Numbered from the stretch's first letter, positions 6,163 to 12,908 are shown. The stretch: DNA of 17,992 nt from an uncultured Eubacteriales bacterium (GCA_900549645.1 URPD01000039.1:1-17992); one strand, 5' to 3'. Made by a program: numbers and translations. The notes: generated from the letters alone by a model not told the origin.

Positions 6163-7370
6163 CAGGCCCTCTCATTTATGCGGCGGATAACCGCGGCGCA
6201 GCGCGCCTCGTCATACAGTACGGGTACGGGATAGGTCGGGTTCGCTTCGGCAAGCGCCCATTCGACCATCTGGGGGATGTCCTTTTCTTCAACATGCAGC
6301 CCCGCGGGGATGCCCATGCGCTTGTTCATGGCGTATATCTCGGCGATGAAAGCCTTGGCCTTATCCTCGTCGCTGCCGGTCTTGGCGACACCGGATATCT
6401 CCGCGAGATGCGCGAGCTTTTTGTACACGACCTCGCCGTAGTCCTCAAGGACTATTGGGAGAATGACGGCGTTTGCCAGCCCGTGCGGGGTGCCGTATAT
6501 GCCGCCCATTGTGTGCGCGATGGCGTGGACATTGCCGACGCCCGCCCGCGTGAAAGCGAAGCCCGCCTTGAACGAGGCTTTCAGCATCTCCTCACGCGCT
6601 TCCATGTCGCTGCCGTTATTGTAGGCGCGCTCAAGGTATTTGAAGATAGCGATGACCGCTTCCTCGGCGAGACGGATGCTCTCTGCGGTGTTGTTCGTCC
6701 AGCAGAGATAGGCTTCGACTGCGTGGGTCAGAGCGTCCATACCGGTCGTGGACGTGGTTTTCGGCGGGAGATCGCGCGTCAGCTCCGGATCCATGACTGC
6801 GTACAGCGGGACAAGGTTCAGATCCATGATGGCGTATTTATGATGCGTCGCGGCGTCAGTGATGACGGCAGCGATTGTTGTCTCGGAGCCGGTGCCCGCA
6901 GTCGTCGGCACGGCGACGAAGGGCGGCAGCTTGCGGCCGACCTTGAAAAGTCCCGCCATGTCGCCTATCTGCTTGTCCGGACGGACGATAAGCGCGGCCG
7001 CGGCCTTTGCGGCGTCCATCGGCGAGCCGCCGCCGATGGCAAGGAAGCCGTTGCAATAATTATCGCGGTACGCGTCGCGGATCCTGAACACGGTGGTCGT
7101 GGAGGGATTCGCCTCGACCTCGCTGAAATGGTAATATTCGATACCGGCGGCCTTGAGGCTTTCAAGTATCGCCGGGGCGAGGGATTTGCCGACATGCCGC
7201 CCGGTGACGACCATGACGCGGCTGACATCGTGCTCCTTGAGCAGGGGAGCGATATTCTTCGAGCTGCCCTCGCCGGAGACAAGGATCGGCTTGCGCCAGT
7301 AGAGCGCGCGGCTGCCGATGTTCATGCCCATCTGAAAGCTTCTGTACCATGCCTTATCAATAAATCGCAT
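6162..7370 (-). CDS. Iron-containing (group III) alcohol dehydrogenase
   Basis: This is a cytoplasmic NAD(P)-dependent dehydrogenase that interconverts alcohols and aldehydes; the substrate is not predictable. The 402-aa protein is of family length. The nucleotide-binding segment GGGSPMDAAK (113-122) and VPTTAGTGSE (154-163) are intact. The metal ligands fall at D212 and H216 (GMDALTHAVEAY), H282 (GNVHAIAHTMGG) and H296 (TPHGLANA), by analogy with E. coli FucO. The start is supported by GGAGG 8 bases before ATG. It lies 26 bp downstream of the MazG-like gene and overlaps the XRE gene by one base, so a three-gene operon is likely. The closest families include butanol dehydrogenase-like and 1,3-propanediol dehydrogenase-like enzymes. 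Confidence 0.93.
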   Translation of the reverse strand: MRFIDKAWYRSFQMGMNIGSRALYWRKPILVSGEGSSKNIAPLLKEHDVSRVMVVTGRHVGKSLAPAILESLKAAGIEYYHFSEVEANPSTTTVFRIRDAYRDNYCNGFLAIGGGSPMDAAKAAAALIVRPDKQIGDMAGLFKVGRKLPPFVAVPTTAGTGSETTIAAVITDAATHHKYAIMDLNLVPLYAVMDPELTRDLPPKTTSTTGMDALTHAVEAYLCWTNNTAESIRLAEEAVIAIFKYLERAYNNGSDMEAREEMLKASFKAGFAFTRAGVGNVHAIAHTMGGIYGTPHGLANAVILPIVLEDYGEVVYKKLAHLAEISGVAKTGSDEDKAKAFIAEIYAMNKRMGIPAGLHVEEKDIPQMVEWALAEANPTYPVPVLYDEARCAAVIRRINERA

Positions 7371-7396
7371 AATAAATGCCTCCGTTGTATAGATTT

Positions 7397-7708
7397 TCAG
7401 TTATCACCAGAGCCTATGCGGCCCTTCGCGTCGAATCTGCGTTTGTATTTTGCCAATGCGGAGTCAAGAGCGGATGCGGGGTCTATGCCAAGCTCGCCGC
7501 TCAGCGCGATGAGAGAAAACAGGCAGTCGCCGAACTCCTGCTCCGTGTCCGCCGTCATTCTGAAAGCGGCTTTGCCGTAATCGGTAGCTTTCAGCAGCTC
7601 TTTGCCAAGCTCTCCGACCTCGGACGACAGGTCGATATACCGCTCGTTTATTCCGCAGCGGAGCTTATACTCATCGAGAAAGCCGTAAACGGCGCTGTCA
7701 TCTATCAT
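7397..7708 (-). CDS. MazG-like nucleoside triphosphate pyrophosphohydrolase
   Basis: This small all-alpha NTP pyrophosphatase would hydrolyse (d)NTPs to monophosphates, a housecleaning role in this superfamily. Visible metal-binding motifs are LSSEVGELGKE (ExxE at residues 30-33 of the chosen start) and EFGDCLFSLIAL (ExxD at 58-61), followed by GELGIDPASALDSALAKYKRRF, typical of MazG-like proteins. The start at 7708 is preferred over an upstream ATG at 7723 because GAGG lies about 8 bases before it, within the upstream start's own codons. The gene is first in an operon with alcohol dehydrogenase and XRE regulator, driven by the promoter at 7735-7763. Confidence 0.82.
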   Translation of the reverse strand: MIDDSAVYGFLDEYKLRCGINERYIDLSSEVGELGKELLKATDYGKAAFRMTADTEQEFGDCLFSLIALSGELGIDPASALDSALAKYKRRFDAKGRIGSGDN

Positions 7709-7734
7709 ATCGGAACCTCGCATATGCTTTTTTT

Positions 7735-7763
7735 ATTTTAATTACTATTTATCACCAAGTCAA
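7735..7763 (-). promoter_or_regulatory. Promoter of the mazG-adh-xre operon
   Basis: On the minus strand TTGACT (plus 7758-7763) and TAAAAT (plus 7735-7740) are 17 bp apart. Its -35 box is only 3 bp from the -35 box of the divergent plus-strand promoter. Confidence 0.7.
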
Positions 7764-7766
7764 GAG

Positions 7767-7795
7767 TTGAAAAGACTTTTTATATAAAGTATAAT
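7767..7795 (+). promoter_or_regulatory. Promoter of the 2-hydroxyacyl-CoA dehydratase-like operon
   Basis: TTGAAA (7767-7772) and a consensus TATAAT (7790-7795) have a 17-bp spacer. The leader is about 40 nt, ending in an AGGGGGGA ribosome binding site before ATG 7841. Confidence 0.82.
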
Positions 7796-7840
7796 CAATT
7801 TTGGGAAACTGTCAAAACAAAATAATCAGGGGGGACGGCA

Positions 7841-9037
7841 ATGAGGGATCTGAAACATCTCATATACTTTGAGCATCTGCTCGACGACGCGGCGAACGAG
7901 CTTGTTCTGAACGCGGCGGAGAGCGGGGCACACCCGATCGGCTACACATGCTATCATGTGCCGGAGGTGCTGCTGAATCTTGACAACTGCTTTTCCGTGC
8001 GTATGCGCGCGCCGCGCACCGGGTCGATGGACATCTCGACCTACTATCTGACAAACTATCTCTGCGGCTATTCAAAGGCGCTGGTGGAGCGCGGAATCGA
8101 GGGCGGGTACAGCTTTCTTGACGCTATCGCCGGCGGCGAGACCTGTTCGGAGATGAACCGCGCGCTGGAGCATTTCGAGCTGCTGCGCCTTGTGGACAAG
8201 CAAGACTTCTTCGTCTCGTTCATCGACGTGCCGTTTAAGATAACCGAGCACGGGCTGAAGCACTATGAGAATCAGATAATGCGGAAGATACTCGAACCGA
8301 TGAACGCAAAATTCGGCACCGACATATCCGATGCCGCAATCCGCGCCGCCGTCGCAGAGCACAACGAGGTCTGCCGCATATTGACCGAGATAGGGGACAT
8401 GCGCAAGCTGAAAAATCCGCCCGTGACGGGCTATGAATACCATGTGCTGTGTCTGGTGTCCTACTGCTGTCCGAAAAAACTGATACTGCCATATCTGCGC
8501 GAGACTCTTGAGGAGCTGAAAACCCGCGAGCCGGACGAGAAAAGCCCGTACCGCGCGCGTATCGTCATCGTCGGCTCCGAGATAGACGATCCGGAGTTTG
8601 TAAAAACCGTCGAGCAGTCCGGCGCGCTCGTCGTTGCCGACCGCTTCTGCTTCGGTGCGCTGCCGGGGCGGCAGGAGATACCTCTGCGCGAGGGCGAACC
8701 CGCCCTGCGCCAGATATGCCGCTTCTATCAGCAGTCCAGCCAGTGCCCGCGCTACATGGCGCGCGACAAGGTGCTTGACCGGCGCGAATTCGTCTACCGG
8801 CTCGTGAAGGAATATCATGCCGACGGCGTACTGTACGAGGCGCTGAAGTTCTGCGAGTTCTGGGGCTATGAGCGTCCGCTCGCCTCGCATATCCTGACCG
8901 AGGAGATGGGCGTACCGACCGTCTGTGTCGACCGGCAGTACACCGGCAGCGCCTCCGGCCAACTGCGCACGCGCGTTCAGGCGTTTGTGGAGAGCCTTGA
9001 GATAAAGAACATCAATATGGCAAAGGAGGGCTTGTAA
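7841..9037 (+). CDS. 2-hydroxyacyl-CoA dehydratase family subunit (HgdB/BcrC-like)
   Basis: The protein belongs to the 2-hydroxyacyl-CoA dehydratase / benzoyl-CoA reductase D-component family. Its members carry a [4Fe-4S] cluster and use ATP-driven one-electron chemistry to dehydrate 2-hydroxyacyl-CoAs or reduce aromatic rings. Supporting sequence includes GYTCYHVPEVLL (C37 near the N-terminus), MDISTYYLTNYLCGYSK, a central VVADRFCFGA stretch, and the C-terminal ADGVLYEALKFCEFWGYE followed by GVPTVCVDRQY. Length (398 aa) is typical of one subunit. The start has a strong purine-rich binding site. TAATG overlap with the next gene indicates translational coupling of two subunits. The usual ATPase activator (HgdC-like) and a CoA-transferase are absent, so substrate and function remain open. 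Confidence 0.85.
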   Translation: MRDLKHLIYFEHLLDDAANELVLNAAESGAHPIGYTCYHVPEVLLNLDNCFSVRMRAPRTGSMDISTYYLTNYLCGYSKALVERGIEGGYSFLDAIAGGETCSEMNRALEHFELLRLVDKQDFFVSFIDVPFKITEHGLKHYENQIMRKILEPMNAKFGTDISDAAIRAAVAEHNEVCRILTEIGDMRKLKNPPVTGYEYHVLCLVSYCCPKKLILPYLRETLEELKTREPDEKSPYRARIVIVGSEIDDPEFVKTVEQSGALVVADRFCFGALPGRQEIPLREGEPALRQICRFYQQSSQCPRYMARDKVLDRREFVYRLVKEYHADGVLYEALKFCEFWGYERPLASHILTEEMGVPTVCVDRQYTGSASGQLRTRVQAFVESLEIKNINMAKEGL

Positions 9038-10581
9038 TGCCGCAGAGAAAAACCGGCCTCGGCGATACATATCAGGCCGTGAGCGGCCTGCGCACGACCC
9101 GCGAATGGCGCGGCCTGCGGGATACGCTGTATGATTTCCGCTGGTGGCTCACGACGTGGAAGGACATGATAGCCTTCGTGCTGAAAAGCCCGCTTCAGGT
9201 CGTGAAGGGACTGTGGAAATACCGCTGGATGGCGACGTACCTGACGGTTCCAGCCTTTATCGACCGCCAGCTTGAGGGCAACCGCGGCATACAGCTCCGC
9301 TCCGGGCATCTGCTGTACGACGTGATAATCAAACATACGACGGATATCATCGGCACAATGTTCGACGCAGACATGTCCATCGGCGGCAAAAAGTCGCTTT
9401 CGGACAGAATAGTCTGCCTTGACGAGCTGGTGCCGACGGAGATAATGTCTGGCTTCCCGAATCTTATCGGGCTTCCGGTGCAGACAATACCGATCTTCCT
9501 TGCCTCGATGATAAACCAGCAGCTTCCGCCGGTTTATCTCGACAGCGTGGAGAACTACGGCGTCCCCGCCGACGTCTGCCCGCTGCCATCGGCCGAGGCG
9601 GGCGTCGCCATAGAAGGGGACTACCCGATATTCGGCAAATGCTTCATCTCCTGCAACATGCCCTGTGACGGCAGCGTTATGACGAGCGAGTATCAGGACA
9701 GATATTTCAAGCTGCCGACATACGAGCTGGGCGTACCGCTGAGATACAACGACGATGTCGACGCGCAGGACTACGCGGTCGAGGAGATCATGGGCTGCAT
9801 CGAATTCATCGAGCAGCAGACGGGTGAGAAGTTCGATTGGGACGCCTTTTATAAGGGCATGGAGAATTACAATGAGGTCACGCGCTTCCACCTCGACCTG
9901 TGGGAGATAAACCGGACGAAGTACCCGCAGGTCACGGGGCCGACGCCGTGGCTGTACAGGATGTACTCCTTCCACCTGCACGGCGGCATGGACGACCGCT
10001 TCATAAAGGCCGACAGCAAGGTGCGCCGCATCATGCAGGACGGCTACGCAAAGCGCCTGCCCTGCTCGCGCGAGATGCGCCATAAGGCGCTTGTCTGGTC
10101 GTGCCCGGCGAACTACTACACCAATTTCGCCAACTGGCTGGAGCTGTGCTGGGGCATAGTCTGCGTCATGGACATGGAGACGCACATCTCCCAGCAAATC
10201 ATCGACACCTCGACCCGCCGCCGCGCACTTGAGGGGCTGGCGCTGACCTTCCAGCGCACGACCATGCGCAAGCACACCAAAGGCGGCTACAAAAACGCCG
10301 TCGACGAGATGTGGCGCGTCGCGGAGGAATACGGAGTCGACACTATAATCATGTACGACCAGATATCCTGCAAGGGTATGGACGGCTTGCAGGGGATATT
10401 CGACGATCAGGCGCGCGAGCGGAAGATAAACTTCATCTGGGTGCAGCAGGATCTGATGGACTGCCGCACAATATCCCGGCGGGATATGCGCCGTCAGGTG
10501 AGCGCCTACATGTCGTCGGTGCTGCGCGAGGAGCCGGTCGACCCCACGCTCATCGATTTTGACGATTCCGAGGCATGGTAA
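9037..10581 (+). CDS. 2-hydroxyacyl-CoA dehydratase family subunit, long form (HgdA/BcrB-like)
   Basis: This second subunit of the predicted dehydratase is 514 aa, longer than the common 400-430 aa. The extra length is an N-terminal region of roughly 110 residues rich in aromatic and basic residues (DFRWWLTTWKDMIAFV, KGLWKYRWMATYL). The family core follows: GHLLYDVI, LDELVPTEIMSG, CFISCNMPCDG as a possible cluster-ligand region, WSCPANYYTNF, LELCWGIVCVMDMET and the C-terminal DTIIMYDQISCKGMDGLQG. It starts inside the stop of the preceding gene (TAATG), so the pair probably forms a heterodimer. A bidirectional terminator follows. Many relatives are annotated only by family; substrate is unknown. 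Confidence 0.83.
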   Translation: MPQRKTGLGDTYQAVSGLRTTREWRGLRDTLYDFRWWLTTWKDMIAFVLKSPLQVVKGLWKYRWMATYLTVPAFIDRQLEGNRGIQLRSGHLLYDVIIKHTTDIIGTMFDADMSIGGKKSLSDRIVCLDELVPTEIMSGFPNLIGLPVQTIPIFLASMINQQLPPVYLDSVENYGVPADVCPLPSAEAGVAIEGDYPIFGKCFISCNMPCDGSVMTSEYQDRYFKLPTYELGVPLRYNDDVDAQDYAVEEIMGCIEFIEQQTGEKFDWDAFYKGMENYNEVTRFHLDLWEINRTKYPQVTGPTPWLYRMYSFHLHGGMDDRFIKADSKVRRIMQDGYAKRLPCSREMRHKALVWSCPANYYTNFANWLELCWGIVCVMDMETHISQQIIDTSTRRRALEGLALTFQRTTMRKHTKGGYKNAVDEMWRVAEEYGVDTIIMYDQISCKGMDGLQGIFDDQARERKINFIWVQQDLMDCRTISRRDMRRQVSAYMSSVLREEPVDPTLIDFDDSEAW

Positions 10582-10590
10582 GGAAAATAT

Positions 10591-10632
10591 AAAAACTGCG
10601 CCGGTGCAAAGCTGCACCGGCGCAGAATTTTT
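10591..10632. terminator. Bidirectional intrinsic terminator
   Basis: A perfect 13-bp stem (CTGCGCCGGTGCA at 10596-10608, complement at 10613-10625) with a 4-nt loop is followed by AATTTTTA on the plus strand and by TTTTTATATTTT on the minus strand. It separates two convergent transcripts. Confidence 0.92.
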
Positions 10633-10635
10633 ATC

Positions 10636-10872
10636 TCAGTCGAGGGGATCGTTCAGCCAGTTGCTTACAACAGCTTCACTGACGCCGAGACCCTTGGAGA
10701 GGAAAACTACCATCTCGTTGAAGTTGAGGTTCTTCATATGCTCGTAGTTGGTCTTGCTGGTGGTATCCCCGACGGGACGCCCCTCCATATAACCGCATTC
10801 GTAGCACATGTTGAGCGGATATTTGCGATGAGTGTCGAGCACCATCTCGTTTCCGCAGCGCGGACATTTCAT
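10636..10872 (-). CDS. Small zinc-ribbon protein of unknown function
   Basis: The protein is 78 aa. Two CxxC pairs, CPRC near residue 3 and CYEC near residue 23, form a rubredoxin-like zinc ribbon typical of small nucleic-acid or protein-binding proteins. The C-terminal half (NFNEMVVFLSKGLGVSEAVVSNWLN) is predicted helical and loosely resembles a helix-turn-helix, so it could be a tiny zinc-ribbon/HTH protein; this is only a resemblance. ATG 10872 follows GGAGG with about 8-bp spacing. It appears monocistronic, with a candidate promoter just upstream and the convergent terminator downstream. I do not recognise a named family. Confidence 0.75.
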   Translation of the reverse strand: MKCPRCGNEMVLDTHRKYPLNMCYECGYMEGRPVGDTTSKTNYEHMKNLNFNEMVVFLSKGLGVSEAVVSNWLNDPLD

Positions 10873-10893
10873 GGTTCATACCTCCGTTTATGT

Positions 10894-10923
10894 ATAATAT
10901 TTATGCGCGAAATACTTATACAA
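10894..10923 (-). promoter_or_regulatory. Candidate promoter of the zinc-ribbon gene
   Basis: On the minus strand TTGTAT (plus 10918-10923) and TATTAT (plus 10894-10899) are 18 bp apart, shortly before the GGAGG site. Matches are moderate. Confidence 0.4.
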
Positions 10924-11021
10924 TGTTAACTCAGGTAAACACAATATGCAAGAATAATCTACAAAATAACAACTTTTTGATACAAATCCGCGCCGCGGAA
11001 CGAATATTCGGGGCGCTTATG

Positions 11022-11049
11022 GAAAAGGCGGTCATATGACCGCCTTTTC
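11022..11049. terminator. Terminator after hpf, palindromic
   Basis: A perfect 28-bp palindrome (arm GAAAAGGCGGTCAT at 11022-11035) forms a stem AAAAGGCGGTC/GACCGCCTTTT with an ATAT loop. The stem carries its own terminal T run in both directions. It lies about 30 bp after the hpf stop codon. Confidence 0.85.
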
Positions 11050-11078
11050 ATACTGTCTGCCTGCTGACTTCCTATATA

Positions 11079-11630
11079 TCAATCGTCCAGAAGCCCATCA
11101 TCGCAGATCAGGCCGTAACCGCCCTGATTGCGCTGATAGACAACGGAGATAGCGTCGTCCGCGTCCATATTGCGGAACACGAAGAACTCGTGGCCGAGCA
11201 GATTCATCTGCAGAATGGCCTCCTCCGCCGACATAGGCTTGATGGAAAAATGCTTGCTGCGTACGATTTTGAATTCCTCATCGGCATCGTCCTCCGCGGG
11301 GACGAATGCCGGGACGCTCTCATGTTCGAGCGCGCCCTCACGAAGCCGCTTTTCAAGCCGCTTCTTGTTTCTGCGTATCTGGCGCTCGATGGCCGCTACG
11401 CCGGAGTCAACTGAGGCGTACATGTCGTTCGTCAGTTCGCTTGCCCGATAGTACAGGCCATTGTTGTGGATCGTGATCTCGGCGAGGAAGCGCCCGCGTT
11501 CAATGCTGAAGGTGACATAGGCTTCGGCCTCGGTCTTGAACAGACGGTCGAGCTTGCTGATCTTCTTTGTGGCATAGGCTCTCAGATCCTCGGAGGAATC
11601 CATCTTCTTCTCGGTAAAAGTGAACTTCAT
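11079..11630 (-). CDS. hpf: Ribosome hibernation promoting factor, long form
   Basis: Long HPF binds the 30S decoding centre and dimerises idle 70S ribosomes into 100S particles during slow growth. The N-terminal S30AE domain (about residues 1-95) begins MKFTFTEKKMDSSEDLR and contains KKISKLDRLF and the basic helix IRRNKKRLEKRLRE. An acidic linker precedes the C-terminal dimerisation domain (about 125-180), with IVRSKHFSIKPMSAEEAILQ and GHEFFVFRN near its core, as in Firmicutes long HPF. The ATG at 11630 is chosen because AAAGGAG lies about 9 bases upstream; an in-frame TTG at 11639 is unsupported. Length (183 aa) is typical. It is a single-gene unit with a terminator. A small leader hairpin (GAGGGG...CCCCTC near 11667-11683) precedes it. 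Confidence 0.93.
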   Translation of the reverse strand: MKFTFTEKKMDSSEDLRAYATKKISKLDRLFKTEAEAYVTFSIERGRFLAEITIHNNGLYYRASELTNDMYASVDSGVAAIERQIRRNKKRLEKRLREGALEHESVPAFVPAEDDADEEFKIVRSKHFSIKPMSAEEAILQMNLLGHEFFVFRNMDADDAISVVYQRNQGGYGLICDDGLLDD

Positions 11631-11766
11631 TAGTGCCAACTCCTTTCGATATCCACTGGTACCATGAGGGGGGAATCCCCTCTCTATGTGTATATTATAT
11701 CACAATGAGCGACAGAAAAGAAGTGAATTTTGTGTAAATTGCAATAATCGGCACAATGCATTGTTT

Positions 11767-11809
11767 AGCGCCGGAAATTTCGGCACGTTGACCAAAAATT
11801 CCCGGCGCT
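11767..11809 (-). terminator. Long hairpin downstream of the dtxR gene
   Basis: Arms AGCGCCGGAAATTT (11767-11780) and the near-complement at 11796-11809 form a 14-bp stem with one G-U type wobble and a loop of about 15 nt. It starts some 24 bp after the dtxR stop. No good T run follows on the minus strand, so it may stabilise or loosely terminate the transcript. Confidence 0.5.
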
Positions 11810-11832
11810 TCCTACATATTAAAATATAACTC

Positions 11833-12216
11833 TCAGCCCTCGCCGGCTCCGACGTGTATCTTCGCGTGGCGGCATATGGCCTCGAAGGTCTGCTGGCTGA
11901 TATCGTGCTCTATCTTGCAGGCGTCCGCCTCGGCGGTCTCCTTATCGACACCGATGCTGATGAGAAACGCCGTCAGCGTCTTGTGCCGGTCGAGCATGCT
12001 TGCCGCGATGGCCATGCCCGTGTCGGTCAGGGTTATCAGGCCGTCCTTATCCATCGTGATATGTCCGCTTTCTCTCAGTCGTTTGGTCGCATAGCTTACG
12101 CTGGGCTTCGTCACGCCTAAAAATTCGGCCACATCGATGGAGCGGACATAACCATGCTTTTCCTTCATCATCAGCATTGCCTCAAGGTAATCCTCTGAAG
12201 CTCTCAGTATTTCCAT
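11833..12216 (-). CDS. DtxR/MntR-family metal-dependent repressor
   Basis: This is a cytoplasmic metalloregulator that binds DNA when loaded with Fe2+ or Mn2+ and represses metal uptake. The winged HTH reads VRSIDVAEFLGVTKPSVSYATKRLRESG. The dimerisation domain contains LDRHKTL and ADACKIEHDIS. Ligands by alignment, numbered from an alternative ATG at 12231, are D14 and E17 (SEDYLEA), H83, C105, E108 and H109. The DACxxEH pattern follows iron-sensing DtxR/IdeR, while D14 and the absence of an SH3 domain are MntR-like. I prefer ATG 12216, where family similarity begins; the 12231 ATG abuts AAAGG too closely. The gene is divergent from feoA and an operator overlaps its probable promoter, implying control of feo and of itself. 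Confidence 0.88.
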   Translation of the reverse strand: MEILRASEDYLEAMLMMKEKHGYVRSIDVAEFLGVTKPSVSYATKRLRESGHITMDKDGLITLTDTGMAIAASMLDRHKTLTAFLISIGVDKETAEADACKIEHDISQQTFEAICRHAKIHVGAGEG

Positions 12217-12253
12217 GGCAATCTGCACCATCCTTTACTAGGTTACTGCATAT

Positions 12254-12282
12254 AGGTTAACACATTTTAACCAAAAATGCAA
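12254..12282 (-). promoter_or_regulatory. Candidate dtxR promoter overlapping operator 1
   Basis: On the minus strand TTGCAT (plus 12277-12282) and TAACCT (plus 12254-12259) are 17 bp apart. The -10 match is weak, but operator 1 covers it, which is consistent with autoregulation. Confidence 0.35.
12255..12272. promoter_or_regulatory. Operator 1 of the feo/dtxR region
   Basis: GGTTAA-CACATT-TTAACC is a perfect 6-6-6 inverted repeat between the divergent dtxR and feo genes, next to the dtxR start. Confidence 0.7.
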
Positions 12283-12309
12283 GGTCGAAAAAAATCTTTA
12301 AAAAAGCTA

Positions 12310-12338
12310 TTGACACACAAGGTTAGTCGTGTTAAACT
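12310..12338 (+). promoter_or_regulatory. feo operon promoter
   Basis: A consensus TTGACA (12310-12315) and TAAACT (12333-12338) have a 17-bp spacer. Operator 2 lies within the spacer and -10 box, and operators 3 and 4 lie immediately downstream, an arrangement suited to repression. Confidence 0.8.
12321..12337. promoter_or_regulatory. Operator 2, imperfect, within the feo promoter
   Basis: GGTTAG-TCGTG-TTAAAC is a degraded copy of the inverted repeat with a 5-bp rather than 6-bp centre. It overlaps the spacer and -10 of the feo promoter. Confidence 0.5.
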
Positions 12339-12345
12339 ATGCCAC

Positions 12346-12363
12346 GGTTAAAGGCACTTAACC
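12346..12363. promoter_or_regulatory. Operator 3 in the feo leader
   Basis: GGTTAA-AGGCAC-TTAACC is a perfect 6-6-6 inverted repeat near the expected transcription start. It is followed by TTTTTCTTT, so as RNA it could also act as a weak terminator or attenuator. Confidence 0.7.
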
Positions 12364-12380
12364 TTTTTCTTTCGACTTTC

Positions 12381-12398
12381 GGTTAGAGGCTGTTAACC
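12381..12398. promoter_or_regulatory. Operator 4 in the feo leader
   Basis: GGTTAG-AGGCTG-TTAACC lies 35 bp after operator 3, and its centre begins with AGG as operator 3 does. It is 32 bp before the first feoA start codon. Confidence 0.7.
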
Positions 12399-12429
12399 GA
12401 CCACAGAGCTAAGATACGGAGGGATATAT

Positions 12430-12642
12430 ATGATGCCGCTTACTCTGACAGACGCCGGTGAGGAGAACATGATCCGAAAAGTCGGCGGCAGTCCTGAAGT
12501 AAAAAAACATCTGGAAGACCTCGGCATTGTCGCGGGCGGAACCGTTACGGTCATTTCGACCATCGGCGGCAACGTCATCGTCAAGGTCAAGGAAGCCAGA
12601 ATCGCCATCAGTAAAGAGATGGCAAGCAAGATCATGGTATAA
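12430..12642 (+). CDS. feoA: FeoA, ferrous iron transport accessory protein (first copy)
   Basis: FeoA is a small cytoplasmic SH3-like protein needed for FeoB-dependent Fe2+ uptake. The 70-aa protein has the family pattern PLTLTDAGEENMIRKVGG, then VKKHLEDLGIVAGGTVTVI and a basic-hydrophobic end VIVKVKEARIAISKEMASKI. GGAGGG precedes two consecutive ATGs; the first is listed and the second (12433) is equally possible. It is the first gene after the regulated promoter and is 23 bp from a second feoA. Paired FeoA proteins are common in Clostridia. The GG pair after IRKV and the IGGNVIV loop distinguish it from the second copy. Confidence 0.93.
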   Translation: MMPLTLTDAGEENMIRKVGGSPEVKKHLEDLGIVAGGTVTVISTIGGNVIVKVKEARIAISKEMASKIMV

Positions 12643-12665
12643 AAACCAAAAAAGGAGAGAGGACT

Positions 12666-12887
12666 ATGAAGACACTGAAGGAGACCAAGATAGGCGAAAC
12701 TGTCAAGGTCGTCAAGCTCCACGGCGAAGGTCCTGTCAAGCGCAGGATTATGGACATGGGCATTACCAAGGGCGTCGAAGTGTACGTTCGCAAGGTCGCC
12801 CCTCTGGGAGATCCTGTCGAGGTCACCGTTCGCGGCTATGAGCTGAGCCTCAGAAAAGCTGACGCGGAAATGATCGAGGTCGAGTAA
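12666..12887 (+). CDS. feoA: FeoA, ferrous iron transport accessory protein (second copy)
   Basis: This second SH3-like FeoA (73 aa) reads MKTLKETKIGETVKVVKLHG, then PVKRRIMDMGITKGVEVYV and DPVEVTVRGYELSLRKADAEMIEV. The RRIMDMGITKG and RGYELSLRK blocks are the classic FeoA signature and are better conserved than in the first copy. AAAGGAGAGG lies before ATG 12666. It probably works together with the first FeoA on the cytoplasmic side of FeoB. The intergenic gap to feoB (52 bp) is larger than others in the operon and contains an additional operator-like palindrome. Confidence 0.95.
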   Translation: MKTLKETKIGETVKVVKLHGEGPVKRRIMDMGITKGVEVYVRKVAPLGDPVEVTVRGYELSLRKADAEMIEVE

Positions 12888-12908
12888 AAGAATTTTTATT
12901 TGATCAGC

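Noticed and set aside
8977..10617. Very long (546-codon) minus-strand frame opposite the second dehydratase subunit
   Set aside because: The plus-strand product shows family motifs and operon coupling. The antisense frame arises from GC-rich codon use and has no recognisable domain.
12255..12398. Fur boxes or LexA boxes
   Set aside because: The repeats lack the GATAAT hexamers of Fur and the GAAC-N4-GTTC of Firmicutes LexA.
12240..12430. NiCo/metal riboswitch in the feo leader
   Set aside because: The leader from the probable start is under 90 nt and made mainly of operator repeats; I cannot see a four-way-junction aptamer.
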